From Nonomuraea harbinensis (GTDB lineage: Bacteria; Actinomycetota; Actinomycetes; Streptosporangiales; Streptosporangiaceae), in NCBI RefSeq assembly GCF_019396385.1, contig NZ_JAHKRN010000004.1, positions 248,001-312,000 of the forward strand: a DNA stretch of 64,000 nt, written 5' to 3'. The notes under the pieces are model-generated. The model was not told the origin of the DNA. It ran no database searches and worked only from the letters and a program-made list of their open reading frames with translations. The position numbers and the translations under genes were made by a program. Of the stretch, positions 15,064 through 23,965 are shown one piece after another (the stretch's first letter is position 1; each line of letters begins with the position of its first letter).

Positions 15064-16395
15064 TCATCCGATCACGGGTTCCGTCGTGTCATGGCCGGTC
15101 GTCCAGGAGTTGGGATCCTCGGAGAGGTATGTGGTGCGCTCGACGTCGCCGTAGTCACCACCGCCGCCGCCCGCGCCCCCCGCGCCGCCCATGAACGGCA
15201 TGAGCGGCATGCCGCCCATCGGCCCGCCGAGTCCGCGCCCGGCGGCGCCCAGCGCGGACTGGCCGCCGAGCATGCCCGGGGAGCCGATCACCGAGGGGAC
15301 GCCCGGGGTCGAGCCCACGGGAGTGAGGACCGAGGGCGGGGCCACCGTGGTGGTCACGGGCGCGAGCGTGGTGGGGGTGAACGTCAGGGTCTGCGGCGTG
15401 ACGGTCGCGAGGTCGGTCTGGCGCGGGTCCGTGCGGGTCCCGCCGTCGGTGGTCGTACGGTCCTCGTTGCCGATGACCGACGGCGCGGTGCCGTCGCCGG
15501 TGCCGGAGCCGGGGTTCCGGCTCGGGTCCTGGTTCCCCGGGGCGCCGGGGTCAGGAGAGCCGGGGTCCGGGTTGTTCGGGTTGCCGGGGTCGTTCGGGTC
15601 CGTCCCGCCGGGGGTGGAGCCGTCCGGATTGGTGCCTCCGGGATCGGAGCCGCCGGGGTTCGTCCCGCCGGGGTTGGTGCCGCCCGGGTTGGTGCCGCCC
15701 GGGTTCGTCCCGCCCGGGTTCGTCCCGCCCGGGGCTCCGGCCCAGCCACCGGAGCTGTCGTACGCCGTCGAGCCGAAGGTGGGCCCCCGCGTGCCGGAGC
15801 CGGTCGGGTAGCCGGGGTTCTCGTACCCGCCGCCCGTGCCGGGGAGGCTGACCGTCGGGAGCTCGTACATGATGTAGTCGGGGACTTCGCTGTCGAAGAT
15901 CGTGACGATCTCCGTGTTCAGCTTGTGGATCGCGTCCTGCGCGATCATGTTCTTGGCGGCCTGCTCGATGTCGGGCTTCTCGGCGCCGGTCCCCTGCAGA
16001 TGGTTGCCGTCGATCTCCGCGTCCGTCGGCGCGCGCTTGGCCTCCTCCCTGGCGGTCTCCAGGTGGCCCGCGTACGACTGCAGCGCGGTGCCCATCTGCT
16101 GCATCTTGGTCGACAGCTCCTGGCCGGAGGCGTGCAGGAGTTGCAGCGCCTGGCGGGCCTTGGAGGCGTCCGGGCCCTTCCAGATCTGGGCGATCCGGCC
16201 GGCGTGCTCCTCCAGGGAGCTGATCGCCTGCTCGACCTTGCTCGACGCGAAGGTGTACGTCTGACCGGCGCCCCGGACGTAGGCCGGATCGGTGCTGTTC
16301 AGCCAGGAGTTGATCTCCTGGCTGGTGGAGCAGGGCCGATCGCCGAAAGGCGCGCTGGCGTAGGACGTGATGGTGACGATTTCCTGCTTGCTCAC
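15064..16395 (-). CDS. Large WxG/PPE-like 'tailed' protein C, candidate T7SS substrate
   Basis: 443 residues. The N-terminal ~190 residues are helical with I-W72-K-G74 in the hairpin turn and a long second helix. The middle is low-complexity with five PGGTN units and Thr/Pro-rich stretches. The tail matches the other two: MPLMPFMGGAGG, a Gly run, VERTTYLSED, Trp, and a terminal EPVIG. A second VIG occurs upstream (SVIGNEDRTTTD, about residue 303), so the tail motif may be partly duplicated. Start GTG 16395 lies 7 bases after the stop of the partner gene at 16403. No signal peptide. Secretion by the T7SS is inferred from WxG fold, gene context and tail conservation. Confidence 0.75.
   Translation of the reverse strand: MSKQEIVTITSYASAPFGDRPCSTSQEINSWLNSTDPAYVRGAGQTYTFASSKVEQAISSLEEHAGRIAQIWKGPDASKARQALQLLHASGQELSTKMQQMGTALQSYAGHLETAREEAKRAPTDAEIDGNHLQGTGAEKPDIEQAAKNMIAQDAIHKLNTEIVTIFDSEVPDYIMYELPTVSLPGTGGGYENPGYPTGSGTRGPTFGSTAYDSSGGWAGAPGGTNPGGTNPGGTNPGGTNPGGTNPGGSDPGGTNPDGSTPGGTDPNDPGNPNNPDPGSPDPGAPGNQDPSRNPGSGTGDGTAPSVIGNEDRTTTDGGTRTDPRQTDLATVTPQTLTFTPTTLAPVTTTVAPPSVLTPVGSTPGVPSVIGSPGMLGGQSALGAAGRGLGGPMGGMPLMPFMGGAGGAGGGGGDYGDVERTTYLSEDPNSWTTGHDTTEPVIG
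15640..15732. repeat. in-frame 15-bp tandem repeat encoding PGGTN
   Basis: Five near-identical 15-base copies (plus-strand reading GTTCGTCCCGCCCGG-like) plus degenerate copies on the left side. The repeat lies inside tailed protein C and encodes a flexible Pro/Gly/Thr/Asn linker. Confidence 0.85.
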
Positions 16396-16402
16396 CAGGC
16401 GA

Positions 16403-16795
16403 TCATCCCTCGTTGGCCTGGCGCGCGCCGTCGTGGTTCGCGGCGCTGGCCTCCACCGCTTCGACCACGTCCCGGTACGCGTCGATGAACTTCTGGTAGA
16501 CCTCGGCGAACTTCTGGCCCGCGTTCTGCGAGCCCACGGTCGCGGCGAGGGCCGAGGCGTCGTTCCACTGACCGATCTGGGAGGTGGTCAGCGGGATCTC
16601 CTCGTCCGCCGGACGGTCGCCGGTCGCGATCTGGTTGACGTTGCCGTTCGGCCGCTCGCCGTTGCCCAGCATGGCTTCGAGGCTGGCCCTCAGCTCCTGG
16701 GCGATGACCCGCATGCTGGCCGGCGAGTTCTCCCTCGCGTCGAACAGGTTGGGGTCGACCGGCAGCTCGGCACCGCGTTCGTCCGGCAGGGCCAT
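16403..16795 (-). CDS. Small helical partner protein of tailed protein C
   Basis: 130-residue hypothetical protein, helical, with a C-terminal amphipathic segment FAEVYQKFIDAYRDVVEAVEA that resembles the one in the partner at 11357-11740. I start it at ATG 16795 because AAAGGA (16805-16810) then lies 9 bases upstream; the in-frame ATG at 16804 would have its ribosome-binding site only one base away. It sits between the WXG100 pair and tailed protein C in one operon. A role as secretion partner or chaperone is inference from context. Confidence 0.65.
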   Translation of the reverse strand: MALPDERGAELPVDPNLFDARENSPASMRVIAQELRASLEAMLGNGERPNGNVNQIATGDRPADEEIPLTTSQIGQWNDASALAATVGSQNAGQKFAEVYQKFIDAYRDVVEAVEASAANHDGARQANEG

Positions 16796-16874
16796 ACCCG
16801 TCATTCCTTTCCGCTAGCAGCAGTCCTCCCGGCCACCGCTCCGCGACGATGACCGAGAGGGGGTACGAGCCGGG

Positions 16875-17180
16875 TCAGTCCATCCAGATGCTGATGTTGC
16901 GCTGCTCGGCGGACTGGTAGTTGCCCTTGGCGACGTTGACGGCCTCGGCGGCCTTGAACAGCTGCTCGCCCATGGCCTTCTCGTGCTGGTTCCACTGCTG
17001 GCGCTTGGTCTCGAAGTAGGTTTCGGCGTCACCCTGCCAGCTCGCCCCGAGCTCCCGCTGGATGTCGGCGTAGAGGTCGTCGGTGGCCCTGTCGAGCTCG
17101 GTGATGACCTTCTTGAGCTCCTCGTAGGCCTGCTCCATGGAGCCGAACCGGACAAAGGTGTAGTCGTCAGGCATGGTCAT
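16875..17180 (-). CDS. WXG100 (ESAT-6-like) protein with YxxxE export motif
   Basis: 101-residue helical-hairpin protein, the classic size for Esx substrates. Seen: W48-Q-G50 in the turn, helices on both sides, and Y88-QSA-E92 near the C-terminus, which matches the YxxxD/E signal recognised by the last ATPase domain of EccC. It would be the signal-bearing partner of a heterodimer with the WXG100 protein encoded just upstream (17198-17545). ATG 17180 has a second ATG two codons later. This is the only one of the three stand-alone WXG100 proteins with a clean YxxxE. Confidence 0.88.
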   Translation of the reverse strand: MTMPDDYTFVRFGSMEQAYEELKKVITELDRATDDLYADIQRELGASWQGDAETYFETKRQQWNQHEKAMGEQLFKAAEAVNVAKGNYQSAEQRNISIWMD

Positions 17181-17197
17181 GGCGTTGTCCGTCCTGC

Positions 17198-17545
17198 TCA
17201 GCGGTTGGCGTTGATGAGGGAGTCGATGCGACCGGCGCCGCCGTCGCCGACGAAGCCGCCCGCGATGTCCATGTTCTGGTCGGCCGCGTTGCGGTAGACG
17301 CCGGCGCCGATGTTGAGCCGGTCGTAGATGTCCTCAAGGATCTTGATGACGCCCTTGAACTCCCCGTCCCACTGGTCCAGCGCCGTGCTGAACCGCTGCG
17401 CGGCGCCACCCTGCCAGCCCTGGCTGGTCAGGTCGGCCTTGATCTGCTGCACGCGCTGGCGCATGCCCTCGATGTACTGCGCGGTGTCCTGGCAGTAACC
17501 CGCCGCGTTGGTCAGCTGAGTCGGACTTGCCCCGTACAGAGCCAC
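17198..17545 (-). CDS. WXG100 protein, probable Esx partner
   Basis: 115-residue WXG100 protein with W44-Q-G46 and a helix-turn-helix pattern; it has GVYRNAADQN but no exact YxxxD/E. It is the first gene of the operon running 17545 to 13273. The GTG start is preceded by a strong GGAGGT (17549-17554). By analogy with EsxA/EsxB it should pair with the following gene's product and be exported as a complex. Confidence 0.88.
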   Translation of the reverse strand: MALYGASPTQLTNAAGYCQDTAQYIEGMRQRVQQIKADLTSQGWQGGAAQRFSTALDQWDGEFKGVIKILEDIYDRLNIGAGVYRNAADQNMDIAGGFVGDGGAGRIDSLINANR

Positions 17546-17764
17546 TGGACCTCCAAGTCGACATGGCGTTGTCCGTCACGTGGGCACAGCATGCAACTGA
17601 CCCCCATGAACAACATCAAATGCCATGTTAGTCAACATCAACCCCAAGATTCCCAGAAATATCAGATTACGGATTGGTCGCGCTGTAGCGACGTTCGAGT
17701 GAACGCCCTGGTGGCGGAACCGCGGCTTTCTGACCAGGAGGACGTGCGGCTGTGGTGATCGGGG
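17546..17764. promoter_or_regulatory. upstream region of the WXG100/tailed-protein operon
   Basis: 219 bases without a credible gene, AT-rich around 17600-17680. On the minus strand TAACAT (17630 to 17625) could be a -10 box; the same hexamer stands before eccB, but no good -35 accompanies it. The resulting leader would be about 70 bases. The right part of the gap lies downstream of the YbaB-like gene; I see no strong terminator hairpin. Confidence 0.3.
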
Positions 17765-18208
17765 TCAGATCTCCAGCCGGCGGCGGATGCGGTCGAGCTC
17801 GCCCATGACGTCCGTGAACGCCCGGTCGTAGGCCGCCTCCGCATTCTTGATGTCGTTCAGCGCCGAGCTCGGGTCGGTGGCGAGCTTCATGGGGTTGCCC
17901 CGCTCGCCGAACGCCTCGCCCGCCATCTCGGTGAACTTCACCTGGAAGTCGGCCACGGCCTCGGCCAGCACGACCTTGATCAGGTCGGCCAGCTCGCCCG
18001 ACGCCAGCCGCATGGCCTTGGGGTGCAGGTTCAGCTCGCGCAGGCCGGTCTGGTCGTACTCCACCGTGACCAGGCCGTCCTCGTCCTCGGCCCGGCCCAC
18101 GCAGTCGCCGGCGCCGCGCTGGAACTTCTCCAGGCGGGCGATCTGGTCGTCCATGCCCTTGAGCAGCTTCTCGATGTCGATGTTGGCGAAGTCGCCGAAC
18201 TCCTGCAT
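17765..18208 (-). CDS. YbaB/EbfC-family (EspL-like) protein
   Basis: 147 residues with the YbaB/EbfC pattern: an N-terminal helix, central beta strands (GLVTVEYDQTG, LRELNLHP) and a C-terminal helix with GELADLIKVVLAEAVADFQ. YbaB proteins form DNA-binding dimers; in mycobacterial ESX-1 the YbaB-like EspL is an accessory factor, so a T7SS accessory or regulatory role is plausible here. It follows eccD by 22 bases and has the ribosome-binding site GGGAGG. Two further YbaB-like genes lie at 25249 and 25621. Confidence 0.75.
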   Translation of the reverse strand: MQEFGDFANIDIEKLLKGMDDQIARLEKFQRGAGDCVGRAEDEDGLVTVEYDQTGLRELNLHPKAMRLASGELADLIKVVLAEAVADFQVKFTEMAGEAFGERGNPMKLATDPSSALNDIKNAEAAYDRAFTDVMGELDRIRRRLEI

Positions 18209-18230
18209 GCCTTCAACCTCCCGTACGAGA

Positions 18231-19778
18231 TCAGCCGGACAGCCCGCGCACCCACGTGTAGACCTCCAGGACCCCCAGCGCGAGCGGGAAGAGCTGGACG
18301 ATCAGCGCCACGTCGAGGATGTCGGCCGCGCGCCCCCAGAACGGCGACGGCCTGCCCGTCGCCAGCCACAACCCGATGCCCACCGTCATCAGCGCCAGCC
18401 ACAGGATCCCGGTGGCCACGGCCACGGAGCCGACGATCTCGCCCTGGCCGACCATCGACATCGCCAGCATGGCCAGGCCCGCCAGGCCCGTGCTGATCAG
18501 CCAGACGCGCTGGCCGAGCCCGCGGAACACCCGGGCCCGCATGATGAGCGTGAGCGACAGCGACACCGTCATGACGTCCGCCACCCAGCCGTCGGCGAGC
18601 ACCAGCAACGCCAGGGCGATCAACGCCGAGAGCGCGATCGCGGCGACCATGCCGGTGGCGTAGCCCTGCGCGATCCGCGTGCGCTCCTGGATGGCCGGCG
18701 CGTCCAGGCGCTGGTTGTCGTTGCGGAGCTCCTCCGCGGTGGTCGGCATGGCCGGCAGCGGCACCTTGGCCAGCCGGAACGACAGCGTGGGCACCAGCGG
18801 GCTGAGCGCCAGCAGCAGCGCGATGGCCACCGCCGCCACCCCGGCCGGCGGCGGCGACCACACCATCACGACCGCCGAGCAGATCCCGCCCACCGTGGCC
18901 ACGCCGGCCGTGCCGAGGAAGCCGGGCACGCCGTCGGAGATCAGCGCGCCGCCCACGGCGGCCACCAGGGCCAGGCAGGCCAGCGCCGCCAGCAGGTGCG
19001 GCGCGCCGAACCCGGCCGAGGTCCCCGGCGCGAACAGGCCGGCGACGAACCCGTACGGCAGCGCCGAGTGCCCGATCAGCGCCCCGGCCATCGAGTCGCC
19101 GACCGCCCTGGACAGCAGCGTGCCGGTGACGATCAGCAGCAGCGCCAGCAGCCCGGCCACGATGGTGACGGTCAGCGCCGGCATGCCGGACAGCGCCAGG
19201 CCCACCGCGCCCAGCACGAGCAGGGCCGTCGCGCCGCTCGCTCCCATGACCCTGGTCTGCGTGGCCGACCAGGCCCCGCGGCCCTCGCGCACGCCGGTGG
19301 CGACCACGTCCGCCACGTCGTCGAACAGGGCCGGCGGCAGGATCGCCTCACGCGGCCGGAGATAGAGGATCTCGCCGTCGAGCACGCCCAGCGAGCCGAG
19401 GCTCTGCCCCAGGTCGAACGGCTGGCCGCCGAGCCGCTGCAGCGTCCAGCCGGGCGCGGCGGCGGAGTCGCCGTTCACCTCGCCCAGCGCGCGCAGCAGG
19501 CTGGGCAGCACGTTCGGCAGCGGGATGTCGGCGGGCAGGGCCAGGTCGGCCTTGCGCCGGGGGCCGACGATCGTCACGTGGCACTGGGCCGGCAGCGGCA
19601 CCGGAACCTGCGACAGGGCGCCCTGCTGGATCGGCCCGCGCGGCGGCCCCGGCGGCCCGGCGTATCCGGCAGGCCCCCGCGCACCGGGTGGTGGCCCGTG
19701 CATCGGCGGCTGTCCAGGTGGTGGCCCTGGGATCGAAGCCGGCGGGCCGGGCAGAGGTCCCTGAACGATCTGTCCCAT
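18231..19778 (-). CDS. eccD: Type VII secretion integral membrane protein EccD
   Basis: 515-residue polytopic protein that forms the membrane vestibule of the T7SS. Seen: a Pro/Gly-rich N-terminal arm (about 5-45, with PGPP repeats), a ubiquitin-like domain (about 48-125, beginning CHVTIVGPRRKADLALP), then about eleven membrane helices. The start is set at ATG 19778, after a GGAG site; an upstream extension to 19823 is in frame but overlaps the promoter region shared with the divergent eccC. The Pro-rich arm is longer than in mycobacterial EccD. Confidence 0.93.
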   Translation of the reverse strand: MGQIVQGPLPGPPASIPGPPPGQPPMHGPPPGARGPAGYAGPPGPPRGPIQQGALSQVPVPLPAQCHVTIVGPRRKADLALPADIPLPNVLPSLLRALGEVNGDSAAAPGWTLQRLGGQPFDLGQSLGSLGVLDGEILYLRPREAILPPALFDDVADVVATGVREGRGAWSATQTRVMGASGATALLVLGAVGLALSGMPALTVTIVAGLLALLLIVTGTLLSRAVGDSMAGALIGHSALPYGFVAGLFAPGTSAGFGAPHLLAALACLALVAAVGGALISDGVPGFLGTAGVATVGGICSAVVMVWSPPPAGVAAVAIALLLALSPLVPTLSFRLAKVPLPAMPTTAEELRNDNQRLDAPAIQERTRIAQGYATGMVAAIALSALIALALLVLADGWVADVMTVSLSLTLIMRARVFRGLGQRVWLISTGLAGLAMLAMSMVGQGEIVGSVAVATGILWLALMTVGIGLWLATGRPSPFWGRAADILDVALIVQLFPLALGVLEVYTWVRGLSG

Positions 19779-19852
19779 CTCTACTCTCCGTCCCCACCAA
19801 TGGTCACGGACAACAGAGAACATATCGGGTCTCTTCTGGTAAGAACGTCTCG

Positions 19853-22800
19853 ATGAGCATCGTCGTCGTACGCCGACCAGAACGCCGCCCGGGACCCAAA
19901 CCGCCGCGCGGCGAGGTCCTGCTCGAATCTCCGCCCGAGATTCCCGAGGTCCAGCCGCAGGGCTTCTCGATGGCCCTCACCTACCTGCCGATGCTGGCGG
20001 GCGCGGCGGCGATGGCGCTCATGTTCACCGCCTTCGGCAACGCCAACCCGATCATGTACGTGGCCAGCGGCCTGTTCGCGCTGTCCATGGTCGGCATGAC
20101 GGCGGGCCAGCTCACCCGCCAGCTCGGCGAGCGCAAGTACAAGCTCAACGGCGCCCGCCGCGACTACTTCCGCTATCTGGGCCAGGTGCGCAAGAAGACC
20201 CGGCGCGCGGCCAGGCAGCAGCGCGAGGCCCTGGAGTGGAGCGGGCCCGAGCCCGACGCCCTGTGGTGGATCGCCATGGGACCCCGGCTGTGGGAGCGCC
20301 GCCCGCGCGACGAGGACTTCGCCACCGTGCGGCTGGGCACCGGCGTCCAGAAGCTGGCCATCCAGCTCATCCCGCCGGACTCCAAGCCCGTCGAGGACCT
20401 GGACGCGCTGGCGGCCGGCGCGCTGCGCAGGTTCATCAGGGCGCACTCCACCGTGGCCGGGCTGCCGGTCGCCGTGGCGCTCGGCTCGTTCGCCAGGATC
20501 CGGATCGGCGGTGACCCCGGGACCGTGCGCGACCTGGTGCGCGCCATGATCGCCCAGCTGACCGTGTTCCACTCGCCCGACGACATGCGGATCATGGTGT
20601 GCGCCGGGAGCGAGTGGATGACGTACTGGGAATGGGTCAAGTGGCTGCCGCACGCCCTGCATCCCGAGGAGACGGACGCGGCCGGCCAGGTGCGGCTGAT
20701 GACCGACAACCTGGGCGAGCTGGACCGGCTGGTCGGCGGCGAGCTCAAGGAACGCGCCCGGTTCCGGCCCGGCGCGGCGGCCGAGTCGCTCCCGTACCAC
20801 GTGCTCATCCTGGACGGCGGGCACGTGCCGCAGGACTCTCAGCTCGGCAGCGACGCCATCCAGGGCGTGACGGTCATCGACCTGTCGGGCTCGTCCGCCG
20901 ACGTGGAGGAGAAGAGCACGCTGCGGCTGGACGTCCAGCCTGACGGGTTCCACATGGTGAAGCTCGACCACGCGGGCAAGGAGCACAGGACCCGGCTCGG
21001 CGATCCCGACGGCCTCGACTACCTGCGGGCCGAGGGCCTGGCCAGGCAGCTCGCGCCGTTACGCACCTCGGCGTCCGGCGGCGGCGACGCCGAGGACGTG
21101 CTGGCGGCCAACACCACGCTGACCGACCTGCTGGGCGTGGGCGATCCCGGCCTGCTGGACCCGGCGGTCGCCTGGCGGCCGCGGGCCGGCCGCAACAGGC
21201 TGCGGGTGCCGATCGGGCTCGGCGCCGACGGCCGGGTCGTGGAGCTGGACATCAAGGAGTCCGCGCAGGGCGGCATGGGGCCGCACGGGCTGGTCATCGG
21301 GGCCACCGGCTCCGGCAAGTCGGAGCTGCTGCGCACGCTGGTGCTGGGCCTGGCGGTGACGCACTCGTCCGAGATCCTCAACTTCGTCCTGGTCGACTTC
21401 AAGGGCGGCGCGACCTTCCTCGGGCTCGACTCCCTCTCCCACGTCTCGGCGGTCATCACCAACCTGGAGGACGAGCTCCCGCTGGTCGACCGCATGTACG
21501 ACGCCCTGCACGGCGAGATGGTGCGCCGCCAGGAACTGCTGCGGTCGGCGGGCAACTACGCCTCGCTGCGCGACTACGAGCGGGCCAGGGAGCAGGGAGC
21601 GGACCTGGCGCCGATGCCGACGCTCTTCGTGGTGCTGGACGAGTTCAGCGAGCTGCTGTCGGCCAAGCCGGAGTTCGTCGAGCTGTTCGTCATGATCGGC
21701 CGGTTGGGCCGCTCGCTCGGCGTGCACCTGCTGCTGGCCTCGCAGCGCCTGGAGGAAGGGCGGCTGCGGGGCCTCGACACCCACCTGTCGTACCGGATCG
21801 GCCTGCGGACGTTCTCCGCCATGGAGAGCCGGGTCGTGCTCGGCGTGGCCGACGCCTACGAGCTGCCCTCCGCGCCGGGCAACGGCTACCTCAAGTTCGA
21901 CACCACCGGCATGACCAGGTTCAAGGCCGCGTACGTGTCGGGCGCCTACCAGCCGGACGGCCGGCGCGTGAGCGGCGACGACGGCCACACGATCCTGCGC
22001 CAGGTCGTCGAGTACGGCCCGGCGTACGTGCCGCTGCCCGTCAAGCCGAAGCCCAAGGAGGCCCCGGCGGCGGAGGTGGACGAGCGCTCCCCTTCGCAGA
22101 CCAGCCTGCTCGACATCCTGGTGCGGCGCCTGCAGGGGCACGGACCCGCGGCCCACCGCATCTGGCTGCCGCCGCTCGGCGAGCCGCCCACGCTGGCGCA
22201 CCTGCTGCCGCCGCTCTCGGTGACCCCAGAACTCGGGCTGTCCACGCCGGGCTGGAACGGCAGGGGGACGCTGCACGCCGTCATCGGCATCATCGACAAG
22301 CCGTTCGAGCAGCGGCGCGACCCGTACTGGCTGGACCTGTCCGGCGCCGCCGGGCACGTCGGCGTGGCCGGCGGCCCGCAGAGCGGCAAGAGCAACGTGC
22401 TGCGCACGCTCGTCACCGGCATGGCGCTCACCCACACGCCGGCCGAGGTGCAGTTCTACTGCCTGGACTTCGGCGGCGGCGGCCTGGGCGCGCTGGAGGG
22501 GCTGCCGCACGTGGGCGGCGTGGCCACCAGGCTCGACGCCGACCGGGTGCGCAGGACCGTGGCCGAGGTGTCGGGGATCCTGCGGCAGCGGGAGCGGGGG
22601 TTCGCCGAGCGCGGCATCGAGTCCATCGCCACCTACCGCAAGATGGTCGGCGAGGGCAGCGCCCAGAGCGACGGCTTCGGCGACGTGTTCCTGGTCATCG
22701 ACGGATGGCTGACGATCAGGCAGGAGTTCGAGAGCCTGGAGGCCGTGATCACCGACCTGGCGGCCCGCGGGCTGGGTTACGGCATCCACGTCGTGGCCAC

Positions 22801-23842
22801 GACCAACAAGTGGTCGGAGTTCCGGCCGGCCATCAGGGACCTGTTCGGCACCAGGATCGAGTTCAAGCTGGGTGACGCGTACGAGTCGGAGATCAGCAGG
22901 AAGGCGTCGCTCGCCGTGCCCGAAGAGTCGCCGGGACGCGGCCTGACCAGGGACGGCATGCACTTCCTCGCGGCGCTGCCGCGGATCGACGGGCGGCGCG
23001 GGGCGGAGGACGTCTCCGACGGCATGCGTTCGCTGGTCGAGAACGTGCGCAAGGCGTGGCAGGGGCCGTCGGCGCCGCCGGTGCGCCTGCTGCCGTCGCT
23101 GCTGCCCGCGGCCGACCTGCCGGGGCCGGAGCAGACGGGCCCGCGCCGGATCGCGATCGGCATCGACGAGGACGCGCTGGCGCCCGTCGCGCTCGACTTC
23201 GAGACCGACCCGCACTTCGTGGTGTTCGGCGACAACGAGTGCGGCAAGTCCAACGTGCTCAAGCTGATCATGGAGGGTGTGGTCGCGCGGCAGACGCCGG
23301 GCGAGGCCATGATGATCGTGATCGACTACCGGCGGTCGCTGCTGGACACGGCGGTGACCGACCACCGCATCGGCTACGCCGCCTCCAGCACCGCGGCCAA
23401 CGACCTGATCAAGGACGCCCGCTCGGCCCTGCTCAAGCGCCTGCCGCCAGCCGATCTCACGCCCGAGCAGCTCCGGTCGCGGAGCTGGTGGCAGGGCGCG
23501 GACCTGTACATCGTGGTGGACGACTACGACCTTGTGGCGACCTCCAACGCCAACCCGCTGGCGCACCTGGCCGACCTGCTGCCGCAGGCCCGGGACATCG
23601 GCCTGCACCTGGTGCTGGCCCGTCAGAGCGGCGGCGCCAGCCGGGCCATGTTCGACCAGGCCGTGCAGCGCCTGAAGGAGATGGCCAGCCCGGCGCTGAT
23701 CATGTCGGGCAACCGGGAGGAGGGCCAGCTCTTCGGCAACGTCCGGCCGCAGCAGCTGCCCGTGGGGCGCGGCTTCTACGTCGACCGGCGGAACGGCTCG
23801 CGCCTGATCCAGACCGCGTACCTGGAGCAGGAGCAGCGGTGA
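19853..23842 (+). CDS. eccC: Type VII secretion ATPase EccC (fused Ca-Cb form)
   Basis: 1329-residue motor ATPase of the T7SS. Seen: a cytoplasmic N-terminus, two membrane helices (about 37-76), then three FtsK/SpoIIIE-type ATPase domains, all with the Walker A Lys: GATGSGKS at 483-490, GGPQSGKS at 840-847 and GDNECGKS at 1126-1133. The first Walker B is VVLDEFSE with Asp596-Glu597. In family members domain 1 drives transport while the last domain binds the substrate signal. The ATG at 19853 (MSIVVVRRPERRPG) was chosen because the upstream frame runs into the eccD promoter; no ribosome-binding site is seen, so the transcript may be leaderless. It is divergent from eccD. Confidence 0.95.
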   Translation: MSIVVVRRPERRPGPKPPRGEVLLESPPEIPEVQPQGFSMALTYLPMLAGAAAMALMFTAFGNANPIMYVASGLFALSMVGMTAGQLTRQLGERKYKLNGARRDYFRYLGQVRKKTRRAARQQREALEWSGPEPDALWWIAMGPRLWERRPRDEDFATVRLGTGVQKLAIQLIPPDSKPVEDLDALAAGALRRFIRAHSTVAGLPVAVALGSFARIRIGGDPGTVRDLVRAMIAQLTVFHSPDDMRIMVCAGSEWMTYWEWVKWLPHALHPEETDAAGQVRLMTDNLGELDRLVGGELKERARFRPGAAAESLPYHVLILDGGHVPQDSQLGSDAIQGVTVIDLSGSSADVEEKSTLRLDVQPDGFHMVKLDHAGKEHRTRLGDPDGLDYLRAEGLARQLAPLRTSASGGGDAEDVLAANTTLTDLLGVGDPGLLDPAVAWRPRAGRNRLRVPIGLGADGRVVELDIKESAQGGMGPHGLVIGATGSGKSELLRTLVLGLAVTHSSEILNFVLVDFKGGATFLGLDSLSHVSAVITNLEDELPLVDRMYDALHGEMVRRQELLRSAGNYASLRDYERAREQGADLAPMPTLFVVLDEFSELLSAKPEFVELFVMIGRLGRSLGVHLLLASQRLEEGRLRGLDTHLSYRIGLRTFSAMESRVVLGVADAYELPSAPGNGYLKFDTTGMTRFKAAYVSGAYQPDGRRVSGDDGHTILRQVVEYGPAYVPLPVKPKPKEAPAAEVDERSPSQTSLLDILVRRLQGHGPAAHRIWLPPLGEPPTLAHLLPPLSVTPELGLSTPGWNGRGTLHAVIGIIDKPFEQRRDPYWLDLSGAAGHVGVAGGPQSGKSNVLRTLVTGMALTHTPAEVQFYCLDFGGGGLGALEGLPHVGGVATRLDADRVRRTVAEVSGILRQRERGFAERGIESIATYRKMVGEGSAQSDGFGDVFLVIDGWLTIRQEFESLEAVITDLAARGLGYGIHVVATTNKWSEFRPAIRDLFGTRIEFKLGDAYESEISRKASLAVPEESPGRGLTRDGMHFLAALPRIDGRRGAEDVSDGMRSLVENVRKAWQGPSAPPVRLLPSLLPAADLPGPEQTGPRRIAIGIDEDALAPVALDFETDPHFVVFGDNECGKSNVLKLIMEGVVARQTPGEAMMIVIDYRRSLLDTAVTDHRIGYAASSTAANDLIKDARSALLKRLPPADLTPEQLRSRSWWQGADLYIVVDDYDLVATSNANPLAHLADLLPQARDIGLHLVLARQSGGASRAMFDQAVQRLKEMASPALIMSGNREEGQLFGNVRPQQLPVGRGFYVDRRNGSRLIQTAYLEQEQR

Positions 23843-23965
23843 CGTCCTCCTGACGGCGGGGGCCGGGAAACGCCCGGTTACATGATCGTGAACGGCGAGC
23901 GCCTATTGCCCTTCACCTGGGCGAATGCCGATTTTTCAGGCTTGTTCGGGTGGTACAAAGATCAC

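Noticed and set aside
14496-15732. Regular repeats that could be taken for a CRISPR array
   Set aside because: Units are 15 bases, contiguous, in frame and vary at third codon positions; there are no spacers. They encode DLPGT and PGGTN.
23882-23965. N-terminal extension of the gene at 23966 from ATG 23882
   Set aside because: No ribosome-binding site, and codons there lose the GC-rich third position seen in real genes of this window.
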